Shown here piece by piece: positions 24,669 through 32,971 of a DNA stretch of 64,000 nucleotides. The notes beneath the pieces are model-generated. The model had not been told where the DNA came from and did no database searches. It saw nothing but the letters and a program-made list of their open reading frames with translations. Source of the DNA: Spyradosoma sp004558035 (GTDB lineage Bacteria > Verrucomicrobiota > Verrucomicrobiia > Opitutales > UBA953); NCBI RefSeq assembly GCF_050314555.1, contig NZ_JBNPNH010000001.1, positions 430,715-494,714 of the forward strand, written 5' to 3'. The first letter of the stretch is position 1, and each line of letters starts with the position of its first letter. The position numbers and the translations under genes are program-made.

Positions 24669-25691
24669 ATGCGAATCGAAATCGAACAAGCGCTCGACAT
24701 GCATCTGCACCTGCGGGACGGCGACATGCGCCGGCTCGTGACGCCGCTTTCCGCCGCGCATTTTTCCGGCGCGGTCGTGATGCCCAACCTCGTGCCGCCC
24801 GTCGTCGACGCCGCCGCGATGGCCGCCTACCGCGCGCGCGTTCTGGAAGCCGCCGGCGAGAACGCGGGAACGTTCGCGCCGCTCATGACGCTTTTCTTCA
24901 AGAACCAGACGCCCGCCGAGCTCGAAGCCGCGCGGGCGCAGCCGGGCTTTTTCGCGCTGAAGCTTTATCCGGCGGGAGCGACGACGAATTCCGACGGCGG
25001 CGTCAGCGATTTCGGCGCCGCGGAGGCGACTTTCCGCGCGATGGAGGAGATGGGCGTTCCGCTGCTCGTCCACGGCGAGAGCCACGGCTTCGTCATGGAC
25101 CGCGAGGCCGAATTTCTGCCGACCTACCGCCGCCTCGCGCGCGCGTTCCCGCGTCTGAAGATCTGCATGGAGCACGTCACCACGGCGGCGGCGCTTTCGC
25201 TGCTCGACGAATTCGAGAACGTCTTCGCGACGGTGACGCTGCAGCACCTGCTCATCACGCTCGACGACGTCGTCGGCGGCATGATGCGTCCGCACCTTTT
25301 CTGCAAACCGATCGCGAAGCGTCCCGAAGACCGCGCGGCGCTGCTCGCGGCGGCGCTCGCGGGGCACCCGAAGCTGATGTTCGGGAGCGATTCGGCGCCG
25401 CACCCGCTCCACAAGAAGGAATGCTGCGGCTGCGCGGCGGGCGTGTTCACGGCTCCGCTCGCCCTGCCCGCTCTGGCGGCGCTTTTCGCGAAGCACGGCG
25501 CGCTCGACCGGCTCGGCGATTTCGTCGGCGGGAACGCGCGCCGCATCTACGGCATCCGCACGCCCGCGAAGAAGGTCGCGCTCGAAGACACGCCGACGCG
25601 CGTCCCCGACGCCTACGAGGGCTTCGGTCAGCGCGTCGTGCCGATGTTCGCCGGGGAAACCCTGCCGTGGAGCGCGACGGCCGCCGCCTGA
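24669..25691 (+). CDS. pyrC: Dihydroorotase (PyrC type)
   Basis: The 340-residue zinc amidohydrolase closes carbamoyl-aspartate to dihydroorotate in pyrimidine synthesis. The metal-binding HLH is in DMHLHLRDGD (His12, His14). The carbamylated Lys98 is in FFALKLYPAGATTNS. Further ligands are in LLVHGES, MEHVTTAAA and the Asp of FGSDSAPHP. Length and motifs match the short E. coli PyrC type. Confidence 0.96.
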   Translation: MRIEIEQALDMHLHLRDGDMRRLVTPLSAAHFSGAVVMPNLVPPVVDAAAMAAYRARVLEAAGENAGTFAPLMTLFFKNQTPAELEAARAQPGFFALKLYPAGATTNSDGGVSDFGAAEATFRAMEEMGVPLLVHGESHGFVMDREAEFLPTYRRLARAFPRLKICMEHVTTAAALSLLDEFENVFATVTLQHLLITLDDVVGGMMRPHLFCKPIAKRPEDRAALLAAALAGHPKLMFGSDSAPHPLHKKECCGCAAGVFTAPLALPALAALFAKHGALDRLGDFVGGNARRIYGIRTPAKKVALEDTPTRVPDAYEGFGQRVVPMFAGETLPWSATAAA

Positions 25692-25763
25692 TCCGCCGCG
25701 GCGTTCAAATTTGTTTTAACAAATCCCGTTTTGGCGCATAATGGAGGCTTTCCGTTTTTCAAG

Positions 25764-26528
25764 ATGAAACGAACGACCAAGACAATTCGGCAGATGAAGG
25801 GCTCGGACCAGATCGTCTGCATCACGGCTTACGACGCCGTCACCGCGCGCCTCGCCGACGCCGCGGACACGGACGTCATTCTCATCGGAGATTCCGTCGG
25901 GAACGTCGTGCTCGGTTTCGAAAGCACCGTTCCCGTGACGGCGGACATGATGGCGCACCACACGGCGGCGGTCGCGCGCGCCCGCCCGAACGCGCTCGTC
26001 GCGACGGACATTCCCTTCGGCGTCGCGCACGGCGATTTTTCCGACCTGCTCAAAATCTGCATGCGTCTCATGCAGAAATGCGGCGCGGAGGCCGTCAAGA
26101 TCGAGGGCGGCGCGGAAATGGCGCCGACGGTCGCGCGGCTTACGGCGGCGGGCGTTCCCGTGTGGGCGCACATCGGACTGCAGGCGCAGAACGTCTTTCA
26201 GGAAGGCGGCTACCGCAAATACGGCAAGACGCCGGAGGAGCGCGCGTCGCTGCTCGCCGCCGCGAAGGCGCACGAAAAGGCGGGCGCGTTCGCGCTGCTG
26301 CTCGAAATGATGCCGTCCGACCTCGCCGCGGAGATCACGCGCGCCGTCTCGATTCCGACGATCGGCATCGGCGCGGGCAAGGACTGCGACGGGCAGATTC
26401 TCGTCATGCACGACGTTCTCGGCCTCACGCCGCGCCGCCCGTCCTTCGCGAAGCTCTACTGCGACGCGGGCGCGCAGATCGTCTCCGCGCTCCGGGCATA
26501 CCGCGACGACGTGAAGAAGAGAAATTGA
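25764..26528 (+). CDS. panB: 3-methyl-2-oxobutanoate hydroxymethyltransferase
   Basis: The 254-residue barrel makes ketopantoate from alpha-ketoisovalerate. Motifs include CITAYDAVTARLADAA, LIGDSVGNVVLGFEST, VKIEGG, VWAHIGLQAQ and IGIGAGKDCDGQILVMHDVL. ATG 25764 is used; a TTG at 25731 would prepend a poor 11-residue extension. Aspartate decarboxylase (panD) is at 52036; panC is not in the window. Confidence 0.96.
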   Translation: MKRTTKTIRQMKGSDQIVCITAYDAVTARLADAADTDVILIGDSVGNVVLGFESTVPVTADMMAHHTAAVARARPNALVATDIPFGVAHGDFSDLLKICMRLMQKCGAEAVKIEGGAEMAPTVARLTAAGVPVWAHIGLQAQNVFQEGGYRKYGKTPEERASLLAAAKAHEKAGAFALLLEMMPSDLAAEITRAVSIPTIGIGAGKDCDGQILVMHDVLGLTPRRPSFAKLYCDAGAQIVSALRAYRDDVKKRN

Positions 26529-26533
26529 TGACT

Positions 26534-26966
26534 GATAACGGATGACGGATGGTCTGAACATGCGGAAAGACGAGCTGACGAAACGGTTGAGAGATTTTTC
26601 GGTCCGGGTCGTGAAGTTCTGTGATTTTTTCTGTATGCGCGAACGTTCCCGCGTGCTCGCCGTTCAGATCCTGCGGAGCGGGACCAGCATCGGCGCCAAC
26701 ATCCGCGAAGCGCAAAACGCTTCGAGCAAGAGAGATTTCATTCAGAAAATGTCCATCGCCTTGAGGGAAGCGAACGAAACTCAGTATTGGCTGGAAATTC
26801 TGCACGGCGCGGGGAAACTTTCCGATGCGCATTTCTCGTCGCTTTACGGCGACTGCACCGTACTCGCCAAGATGTTGTCCGCGACCGTCAAGACGGCCAA
26901 GAAAAATTTGAACGGGCAATGAACGCCCGAAAATCATCCACTATCCCTCATCCATCATCCGTTACC
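26534..26966. repeat. Inverted repeats framing the S23-type gene
   Basis: GATAACGGATGACGGATGG at 26534-26552 returns inverted at 26948-26966 (17 of 19 positions match). The arms exactly bracket the four-helix-bundle gene between panB and gpsA, giving a cassette of about 430 bp that looks like an inserted mobile unit. Confidence 0.65.
26560..26922 (+). CDS. Four-helix-bundle protein (23S rRNA intervening-sequence / S23 family)
   Basis: The 120-residue all-helical protein has the family patterns LRDFSVRVVKFCDFF, LAVQILRSGTSIGANIREAQ, KRDFIQKMSIALREANET and YWLEILH. Such proteins are encoded in 23S rRNA intervening sequences and elsewhere, and relatives include the Avd accessory protein of diversity-generating retroelements. 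No retroelement is present here. I choose ATG 26560, since ATG 26542 lies inside the left inverted repeat. Function is unknown. Confidence 0.9.
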   Translation: MRKDELTKRLRDFSVRVVKFCDFFCMRERSRVLAVQILRSGTSIGANIREAQNASSKRDFIQKMSIALREANETQYWLEILHGAGKLSDAHFSSLYGDCTVLAKMLSATVKTAKKNLNGQ

Positions 26967-27965
26967 ATGACGATTGCAATTTTAGGCGCGGGAGCCTGGG
27001 GCTCCGCGATGGCGATTCACCTCAACCGCTGCGGGCAGCGCGTGACGCTCGTGCCGCGTCGGCTCGAACAGGCGCTCGAAATCGCGGGAACGCGCGAGAA
27101 CCGCGTCTATCTGCCCGGCGTGCCGTTCCCGCGCGACGTCCAGATCGCGCACGTTCCCGCGCCCGCGCTCGCCGAGTGCGACGCGGTGATCTTCGCCTGC
27201 CCGTCGAAGGCGCTCCGCGAGACCGCCGAGCGCGTGAAGGCCGCGATTTCGCCGCGCACGCGCATTCTCATCTCGCTCTGCAAGGGACTCGAGGCGGGAA
27301 CGCTCCTGCGCCCCGAACAGGTGCTGCGGCAGGTGTTCCCGTCGCTGTCCTGCGGCGTGATTTCCGGCCCGACGAACGCGGCGGAAGTCGCGGCGGGCTT
27401 CCCCGTCGCCGTCGTCTTCGCGAGCGACGCCCCCGCCGAGCTCGCGGAAAAGATTCAGAGCGAGTTCAGCGACGCGTCGTTCCGCATCTACCGTTCTTCG
27501 GACGTCGTCGGCGTGGAGCTCGGCGGCGCGCTGAAGAACATCTACGCGATCGCGGCGGGCATCTGCGACGGCATGCGGCTCGGCGCAAACGCGCGGGCGT
27601 CGCTGCTCACGCGCGCGCTCGCGGAAATGGGCCGCATCGTCGAGGCCGAGGGCGGGAACGTCGAAACCGTGCGCGGGCTCAGCGGCATGGGCGACCTCGT
27701 CGCGACGGCGACGGCGGACTGGTCCCGCAACCGCGCCTTCGGGCTCGAAATCGGACGCCGCGGCATCGACGCTGCCCTGCAGAAGATCTCCGCGGGCAAG
27801 AGCGTCGTCGAAGGCTACTACGCGACCAAGAATTTTCACGAATACGCGAAGAACGCCGGCGTTCCCGCGCCGATTCTGGAATGCGTCCACGGCATCGTCT
27901 TCCGCGGCGTGAAGCCGGCGGACGGCATCACGGCGCTGATGACCCGCGACCTGAAGGCCGAATGA
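26967..27965 (+). CDS. gpsA: Glycerol-3-phosphate dehydrogenase [NAD(P)+]
   Basis: The 332-residue enzyme reduces dihydroxyacetone phosphate to glycerol-3-phosphate for phospholipid synthesis. It shows the N-terminal Rossmann loop AILGAGAWGSAMA, the catalytic Lys in LGGALKNIYAIAAGI, LSGMGDLVATATADWSRN and VVEGYYATK. The ATG sits immediately after the right inverted repeat of the S23 cassette, so that cassette now supplies its upstream region. Confidence 0.96.
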   Translation: MTIAILGAGAWGSAMAIHLNRCGQRVTLVPRRLEQALEIAGTRENRVYLPGVPFPRDVQIAHVPAPALAECDAVIFACPSKALRETAERVKAAISPRTRILISLCKGLEAGTLLRPEQVLRQVFPSLSCGVISGPTNAAEVAAGFPVAVVFASDAPAELAEKIQSEFSDASFRIYRSSDVVGVELGGALKNIYAIAAGICDGMRLGANARASLLTRALAEMGRIVEAEGGNVETVRGLSGMGDLVATATADWSRNRAFGLEIGRRGIDAALQKISAGKSVVEGYYATKNFHEYAKNAGVPAPILECVHGIVFRGVKPADGITALMTRDLKAE

Positions 27966-28021
27966 GACGCCCGCGCGGCGCGCGCGCGTTTTCCCGCAAT
28001 CCTCCTCAAAAAATTTTTCCC

Positions 28022-28576
28022 ATGGCACGAGACAATTCCCACTACAACCGCGACGTCGCGATTCTCAAACACGACGAATCCGAAATTCCCGAACTCGTCG
28101 AAGCGGCGGGCGAAAACCCGCTGATTCTCGTTCTCGACGGCATTCAGGATCCGCACAACCTGGGCGCGATTCTGCGCACGGCGGACTGCGCGGGCGTCGA
28201 TTTCGTCGTCATCACCAAACGCCGGTCCGCTCCCGTGACGGAGACGGTGCGGCGCATCGCCTGCGGCGGCGCGGAAAGCGTGCCGATCGTGCTCGCGAAC
28301 AATCTGCGCAACGCGCTCGACAAGCTGAAGAACTGCGGCGTGTGGGTCGCGGGAACGTCCGACCACAAGACGAGTCAGTCGCTCTACAACGCGAATCTGA
28401 AGGGGCCGCTCGCGATCGTCATGGGCGCGGAGGGCGACGGCATCCGCCACCTCACGGGCGAGACCTGCGATTTTCTCGTGCGCATTCCGATGCTCGGCAG
28501 CGTGCCGTGCCTGAACGTTTCCGTGGCGACGGGCGTGTGCCTGTTCGAGGCGCTGCGCCAGCGCGGCGTGCGCTGA
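28022..28576 (+). CDS. TrmH/SpoU family RNA 2'-O-methyltransferase, RlmB-like
   Basis: The 184-residue SPOUT protein has the three class motifs: DPHNLGAILRTADCAG, IVMGAEGDGIRHL and VPCLNVSVATGVCLFEALRQR. The best parallel is RlmB (23S Gm2251), but the L30-like substrate domain found in RlmB (about 65 residues) is missing and only about 35 residues precede the knot. Another tRNA or rRNA target is possible. Confidence 0.85.
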   Translation: MARDNSHYNRDVAILKHDESEIPELVEAAGENPLILVLDGIQDPHNLGAILRTADCAGVDFVVITKRRSAPVTETVRRIACGGAESVPIVLANNLRNALDKLKNCGVWVAGTSDHKTSQSLYNANLKGPLAIVMGAEGDGIRHLTGETCDFLVRIPMLGSVPCLNVSVATGVCLFEALRQRGVR

Positions 28577-28651
28577 AGCGGCGCGGGCGCGCGAACTAGA
28601 AAAAAAACGTTCCCGCGGCGACGCTTTTCTTCCCGAAGGAGGAAAAGCCCC

Positions 28652-29140
28652 ATGAAGTCCGCATTTTTCAAAACCGCGCCGCTCGCGCTCTTAACCGCCG
28701 CGATTCTCGCCGGCTGTTCCAACAGCCGCTACGCGCGGGAAGTCCCCGGCGCCGACCTGCGAGCCCTCGCCCGCTACGAACTGGACACGACGCTCGGCGA
28801 AGAGCGCGTCTCCGGCAGCGCCGAAAGCTCCACGTGGCTGCATTTCATCCCCGATTCGCAGGACACCGCCGACGGCTATTTTTCCGACGTCGGCTCGCTC
28901 TTCTCGGGGCTTTCGCCGACGCAGTCGCTGGCGCTGCGCGCGGCGATCGCGGACGCCTGCAGGCGCGCCGGCGCGGATTTCCTGCTGCTCCCGCGCTACG
29001 ACATGGAAACCTCCTCCGCGTGGTTTTTCTACGAATCCGCGAAATGCACCGTAACGGGCTATCCCGTGAAGATCAGCGGAATCCGCCAGATTCCGGCGCG
29101 GGAAGCGGGCGGCGGACAAGGCGGCGCGGGCGGGAAATGA
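28652..29140 (+). CDS. Small lipoprotein of unknown function
   Basis: The 162-residue protein has a type II signal sequence with lipobox LLTAAILAGCS; lipidation at the Cys would anchor it to a membrane. The mature part has LGEERVSGSAESSTWLHF and ACRRAGADFLLLPRYDMET ending in CTVTGYPVKI, a pattern seen in small TRL-like lipoproteins. Unusually for this window it has a real Shine-Dalgarno site (GGAGG) about 9 bp before the ATG. Confidence 0.8.
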   Translation: MKSAFFKTAPLALLTAAILAGCSNSRYAREVPGADLRALARYELDTTLGEERVSGSAESSTWLHFIPDSQDTADGYFSDVGSLFSGLSPTQSLALRAAIADACRRAGADFLLLPRYDMETSSAWFFYESAKCTVTGYPVKISGIRQIPAREAGGGQGGAGGK

Positions 29141-29222
29141 CGCGGCCGCGAAACCGCCCGCGCGTTCCCGCCTCGCGCATTTTTTCGCCGACTTGGCACG
29201 CAAATCGCTTTAAGCTTCCGAC

Positions 29223-29798
29223 ATGAACGAACAGAAAATTCTCCACTTTTTCCGCGACGCGCTCATCATCGCCTTCGGCGTGCTCTTCGCCGCGGTGATT
29301 CTCGGGCCGACGCACATCCGCTACGCGAACTTTCTCTCGCTCTTCGTCGTCGCGGTCTTCATCAGTCTGCTCAACGCCTTTCTGCGGCCGATGCTCATTT
29401 CGTTCGCGCTGCCGCTGCTGCTGACGACTTTCGGGCTCGGCGCGGCGGGAACGGGGCTCTTCCGCGCGCGTTCGCTGCTCGGCGCGCTCGCGCTCTTCGG
29501 CGTCGTCTCGGTCTTCGGGCTCTGGATCGTCAACGCCTGCATCTTTTCGCTCGCGAGCTTCCTCGCCGGCAGCAGCTTCGTCGTCGAAGGCTTCGGCTCG
29601 GCGATGCTCGGCTCGGTCTTCACGAGCCTGGCAACGCTCTTCATCTGCGCGTTCTTCGGCATCCGCCGCCGCTCTCTGCTCGGCGACGTCCTGCGCGGCG
29701 GCATGCCGCGACGCGACGACGCGGGAACGCCGCCGCCTCCCCCGCCGCCCCGACGCCGCGCCCCGCGGGAACGCGACGACGACGTCATCGACATCTGA
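29223..29798 (+). CDS. Phage-holin-4/YvlD-like membrane protein
   Basis: The 191-residue protein has four hydrophobic segments. The pattern LLNAFLRPMLISFALPLLLTT, then NACIFSLASFLAG and a VVEGFGSAMLGSVFTSL segment, is that of the YvlD/holin-4 superfamily. A Pro- and Arg-rich cytoplasmic tail follows. The sequence TTGGCACGCAAATCGCTT at 29193-29210 has sigma54-like GG-N10-GC spacing, but would start transcription only a few bases before the ATG, so TTTAAG at 29209-29214 is an alternative -10. Confidence 0.8.
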   Translation: MNEQKILHFFRDALIIAFGVLFAAVILGPTHIRYANFLSLFVVAVFISLLNAFLRPMLISFALPLLLTTFGLGAAGTGLFRARSLLGALALFGVVSVFGLWIVNACIFSLASFLAGSSFVVEGFGSAMLGSVFTSLATLFICAFFGIRRRSLLGDVLRGGMPRRDDAGTPPPPPPPRRRAPRERDDDVIDI

Positions 29799-29824
29799 CG
29801 CGCGCGAACCTCCGCCCGCCGGAC

Positions 29825-29855
29825 AAAAAAAGAAACCCGCATTTCTGCGGGTTTC
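29825..29855 (-). terminator. Rho-independent terminator after tRNA-Lys
   Basis: GAAACCCGCA and TGCGGGTTTC form a perfect 10-bp stem with a 4-nt loop. Read on minus it runs into TTTTTTT, directly downstream of tRNA-Lys. Confidence 0.85.
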
Positions 29856-29860
29856 GAAAG

Positions 29861-29935
<75 letters not shown>

Positions 29936-30101
29936 GTCTTGTTCAAAAAAGAACGAGGTAAACGATGGCATTTATTTTTCGAATCCGCAAGCATTTTTTC
30001 AAAAAAATTTTTCTCCCGCGCGGGAACGCCCGCGGGCAAAGGCTTCGCGGACGAAAAATTTCCTTTGTCATCCGCGGGAAACGCTGTTTGAATCCGTCGG
30101 C

Positions 30102-30278
30102 ATGAACACGAAGCCAGAGCCGCAGAACGACGCGCGCGCCCCCGAAACGGAGCCGAAGCGGCGGCGTCTCCGCGTCCGCCCGCCGGCGAACGACACGTTC
30201 GCCGCGCTGACGTACACGCTCGCGGCGGCGCTGCTTCTGTGCGAATTCATCGCGCTTTTCTGGTTGGACATTTTTTAA
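30102..30278 (+). CDS. Small single-pass membrane protein upstream of hisS
   Basis: A 58-codon frame gives a charged N-terminus (PETEPKRRRLRVRPPAN) and one C-terminal hydrophobic helix (LTYTLAAALLLCEFIALFWL), ending just 6 bp before hisS. A promoter-like pair TTGTCA (30065-30070) and TTGAAT (30088-30093), 17 bp apart, sits 8 bp before the ATG. I find no family for it; the spacing to hisS and the helix argue that it is translated. Confidence 0.55.
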   Translation: MNTKPEPQNDARAPETEPKRRRLRVRPPANDTFAALTYTLAAALLLCEFIALFWLDIF

Positions 30279-30284
30279 GACGTT

Positions 30285-31691
30285 ATGCAGTTCAGATCAC
30301 TTCCCGGTTTCCGCGAGTTTTATCCGGAGGATTGCGCCGTGCGCAACTTCATCTTCGCCCGCTGGCGCGAGTCCGCGCGGCGTTTCGGCTTTTCGGAGTG
30401 GGACGCTCCCGCGCTCGAGCCGCTCGAGCTCTTCACCGAAAAATCCGGCGAGGAAATCGTCTCCCAGCTCTTCAATTTCGAGGACAAGGGCGGCCGCAAG
30501 GTTTCCCTGCGTCCGGAGATGACGCCGTCGCTCGCGCGTCTCGTCGCCGCCCGCGCGGGATCGCTCCGCCGCCCGATCAAGTGGTTCGGCATCGGCGAAA
30601 ATTACCGCTACGAAAAGCAGCAGCGCGGCCGCCTGCGCGCGTTCTACCAGTACAACGCCGACATTCTCGGCGAGGCCGGATGCGCCGCGGACGCGGAGAT
30701 CATCGCGCTCTGCGTCGAGTCGCTGCACGCCTTCGGGCTCGGCGACGCGGATTTCTGCATCCGCCTGAGCGACCGCACGCTGTGGTTTCTTTTTCTTGAA
30801 AATCTCGGCGTTCCCGACGAGGCGACCGCCGTCAAGGTGCTCGCCGTCGTGGACAAGCTCGAGCGCGTCGCGCACGAGGGGCTGCTCGAAATGATGAGCG
30901 CCGCACTCGCGGGAACGCCGCTCGATCCGGCGGGAACGCTGGCGACGATCCGCGAGTTCGTCGCGCTGAAGAGCCTCGACGCGCTCGAAGCGTTCTTCGC
31001 GGCGCGCGCGGGAGCGGAAAAGGCGGTCGAACGCCTCGGCGAATGGAAAAAGCTGCTCGGGCTGCTCGACGCGCTCGGCGTCGGCGCGTTCATTCGCGTC
31101 GATCTCACGATCGTGCGCGGCCTGGCGTATTACACGGGCTTCGTGTTCGAGGCATTCCAGCTCGTCGGCGAAGGGCGCGCGCTCGCGGGCGGCGGCCGCT
31201 ACGACAAGCTCGTGAAGAAGCTCGGCGGCCCGGACATGCCCGCCGTCGGCTTCGGCATGGGCGACGTCACGCTGCGCAATCTGCTCGAACAGCAGGCGCT
31301 GCTACCGCAGATCGCGGACGCGCCGGATTTTTACGCGATCGTGCTCGGCGACGAAAACCGCGCCGCCGCGCTGAACGACGTCTCGACGCTGCGCGACGCC
31401 GGCTTCCGCGTCGAATACGCGTTCAGGGACGGCAAGTTCGGCAAGCTCATCCAGGCGGCGGAACAGGCGGGCGCGCGCTACGCGCTGATCTACGGCGCGA
31501 ACGAGCTCGCGCTCGGCGTCGTCAAGGTGCGCGACACGCTCGAACGGCGCGAAATCGCGTTCCCGCGCGAAAATCTCGCGGCGACGCTCGGCGGGATTCT
31601 CGAACGCGGCCTTCCCGTGCTCGAAGAACCGCGCTGCCGCGGCGACGGCTCCTGCGGGCACTGCACCTGCGGCGGGAAGAAGGACGCGTAA
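30285..31691 (+). CDS. hisS: Histidyl-tRNA synthetase
   Basis: The 468-residue class II synthetase charges tRNA-His. Class motifs are seen in VSLRPEMTPSLARLV, FGIGENYRYEKQQRGRLRAF and GGGRYDKLVKKLGG; the His-specific segment is the VRGLAYYTG region. The anticodon-binding domain follows at about 350-440. An unusual tail of about 22 residues ends CRGDGSCGHCTCGGKKDA, with four cysteines in a zinc-knuckle-like spacing. The next gene (fba) also ends in a Cys-rich tail. Confidence 0.95.
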   Translation: MQFRSLPGFREFYPEDCAVRNFIFARWRESARRFGFSEWDAPALEPLELFTEKSGEEIVSQLFNFEDKGGRKVSLRPEMTPSLARLVAARAGSLRRPIKWFGIGENYRYEKQQRGRLRAFYQYNADILGEAGCAADAEIIALCVESLHAFGLGDADFCIRLSDRTLWFLFLENLGVPDEATAVKVLAVVDKLERVAHEGLLEMMSAALAGTPLDPAGTLATIREFVALKSLDALEAFFAARAGAEKAVERLGEWKKLLGLLDALGVGAFIRVDLTIVRGLAYYTGFVFEAFQLVGEGRALAGGGRYDKLVKKLGGPDMPAVGFGMGDVTLRNLLEQQALLPQIADAPDFYAIVLGDENRAAALNDVSTLRDAGFRVEYAFRDGKFGKLIQAAEQAGARYALIYGANELALGVVKVRDTLERREIAFPRENLAATLGGILERGLPVLEEPRCRGDGSCGHCTCGGKKDA

Positions 31692-31714
31692 GCCCGTTCC
31701 CGCCGCGTTTTGAA

Positions 31715-31743
31715 TTGCGTTCCCGCGCGGGAACGCCTTAAAT
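31715..31743 (+). promoter_or_regulatory. Promoter for fba with a palindromic motif spacer
   Basis: TTGCGT (31715-31720), a 17-bp spacer and TTAAAT (31738-31743) precede the fba ATG by 35 bp. The palindrome GCGTTCCCGCGCGGGAACGC, two inverted motif copies, overlaps the -35 end and fills the spacer. A hairpin ahead of fba would also act as a weak hisS terminator. Confidence 0.5.
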
Positions 31744-31778
31744 GGCGGAACATTTTTCACAACAAGAAAGCAAACATC

Positions 31779-32798
31779 ATGCAAGTATCCTACAAAGACC
31801 TCGGTTTGGTTAACACGAAGGAACTGTTCAAAAAGGCTCACGAAGGCCACTATGCGATTCCGGCGTTTAACTTCAACAACATGGAACAGATGCAGGCCAT
31901 CATCCAGGCTTGCGTCGAAACCAAGTCCCCGGTGATCCTTCAGGTCTCCAGCGGCGCGCGCAAGTACGCGAATCAGACGCTTCTCCGCTACATGGCGCAG
32001 GGCGCCTGCGAATACGCGAAGGAACTCGGCTTCAACGTTCCCGTCGTCCTTCACCTCGACCACGGCGACTCGTTCGAGCTCTGCAAGTCCTGCGTCGATT
32101 ACGGCTTCTCCTCCGTCATGATCGACGGTTCGGCGCTTCCGTTCGAAAAGAACATCGAACTCGCGTCCAAGGTCGTCGAATACGCGCACAAGTACGACGT
32201 GACGGTCGAAGGCGAGCTCGGCGTTCTCGCGGGCATCGAAGACGAAGTCCAGCACGAGCACTCCAACTACACGGATCCGGAAGACGTCGAAAAGTTCGTC
32301 AAGTCCACGGGCGTCGACTCCCTCGCGATTTCCATCGGCACCTCGCACGGCGCCTACAAGTTCAAGCCGGAACAGTGCACGAAGAACGCGGACGGCATCC
32401 TCGTTCCGCCGCCGCTGCGCTTCGACATTCTCGAAGAAGTCGAAAAGCGCATTCCGGGCTTCCCGATCGTGCTCCACGGCTCTTCCTCCGTTCCGCAGGA
32501 ATACGTCAAGATCATCAACGAAAACGGCGGCAAGCTCGTCGCGGCGGTCGGCATTCCGGAAGACCAGCTCCGCAAGGCGGCGTCCCTCGGCGTGGACAAG
32601 ATCAACATCGACTCCGACGGTCGTCTCGCGATGACGGCGGCGGTCCGCCAGGTCTTCACGCAGAAGCCCGCCGAGTTCGACCCGCGCAAGTACCTCGGTC
32701 CCGCGCGCGACGAGCTCAAGAAGCTCTACATGCACAAGATCAACAACGTGCTCGGCTCCGCCGGCAAGGCCGCCTGCGGCTGCTGCTGCAACGCGTAA
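31779..32798 (+). CDS. fba: Class II fructose-bisphosphate aldolase
   Basis: The 339-residue zinc aldolase works in glycolysis and gluconeogenesis. Motifs include PAFNFNNMEQMQA, the zinc site LHLDHGDSFE, VEGELGVLAG, ISIGTSHGAYKF, VLHGSSSVPQ and INIDSDGRLAM. Codon use is strongly biased, as in highly expressed genes. The C-terminus ends GKAACGCCCNA with four cysteines, not part of the usual fold. The start is preceded by an A-rich leader without Shine-Dalgarno site. Confidence 0.95.
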   Translation: MQVSYKDLGLVNTKELFKKAHEGHYAIPAFNFNNMEQMQAIIQACVETKSPVILQVSSGARKYANQTLLRYMAQGACEYAKELGFNVPVVLHLDHGDSFELCKSCVDYGFSSVMIDGSALPFEKNIELASKVVEYAHKYDVTVEGELGVLAGIEDEVQHEHSNYTDPEDVEKFVKSTGVDSLAISIGTSHGAYKFKPEQCTKNADGILVPPPLRFDILEEVEKRIPGFPIVLHGSSSVPQEYVKIINENGGKLVAAVGIPEDQLRKAASLGVDKINIDSDGRLAMTAAVRQVFTQKPAEFDPRKYLGPARDELKKLYMHKINNVLGSAGKAACGCCCNA

Positions 32799-32814
32799 AA
32801 AGCTCCGACGCACC

Positions 32815-32858
32815 AAAGAAAACGTTCCCGCGGGAGTTCCTCGCGGGAACGTTTTTTT
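32815..32858 (+). terminator. fba terminator built from an inverted motif pair
   Basis: AAACGTTCCCGCG and CGCGGGAACGTTT form a 13-bp stem closing a 9-nt loop, followed by a T-run. The stem is two inverted copies of the dispersed 8-mer. Confidence 0.85.
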
Positions 32859-32971
32859 GCGCCTTCGCGGGAACGCGTTTGGGGGCGAAGACGTCCGCGC
32901 CTCCGTCGCGGGAACGCGCGGACGCGCGTTTTCGCTTTTTCGGAAGGCGGGAACGCGTTAAGCTCCGCGTC

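Noticed and set aside
26534..26966. Diversity-generating retroelement around the four-helix-bundle gene
   Set aside because: Avd-like proteins are related, but no reverse transcriptase, template repeat or variable repeat is present.
32860..32971. Possible TPP riboswitch before thiD
   Set aside because: The 113-bp space between the fba terminator and thiD holds no CTGAGA-type thi-box and is too short.
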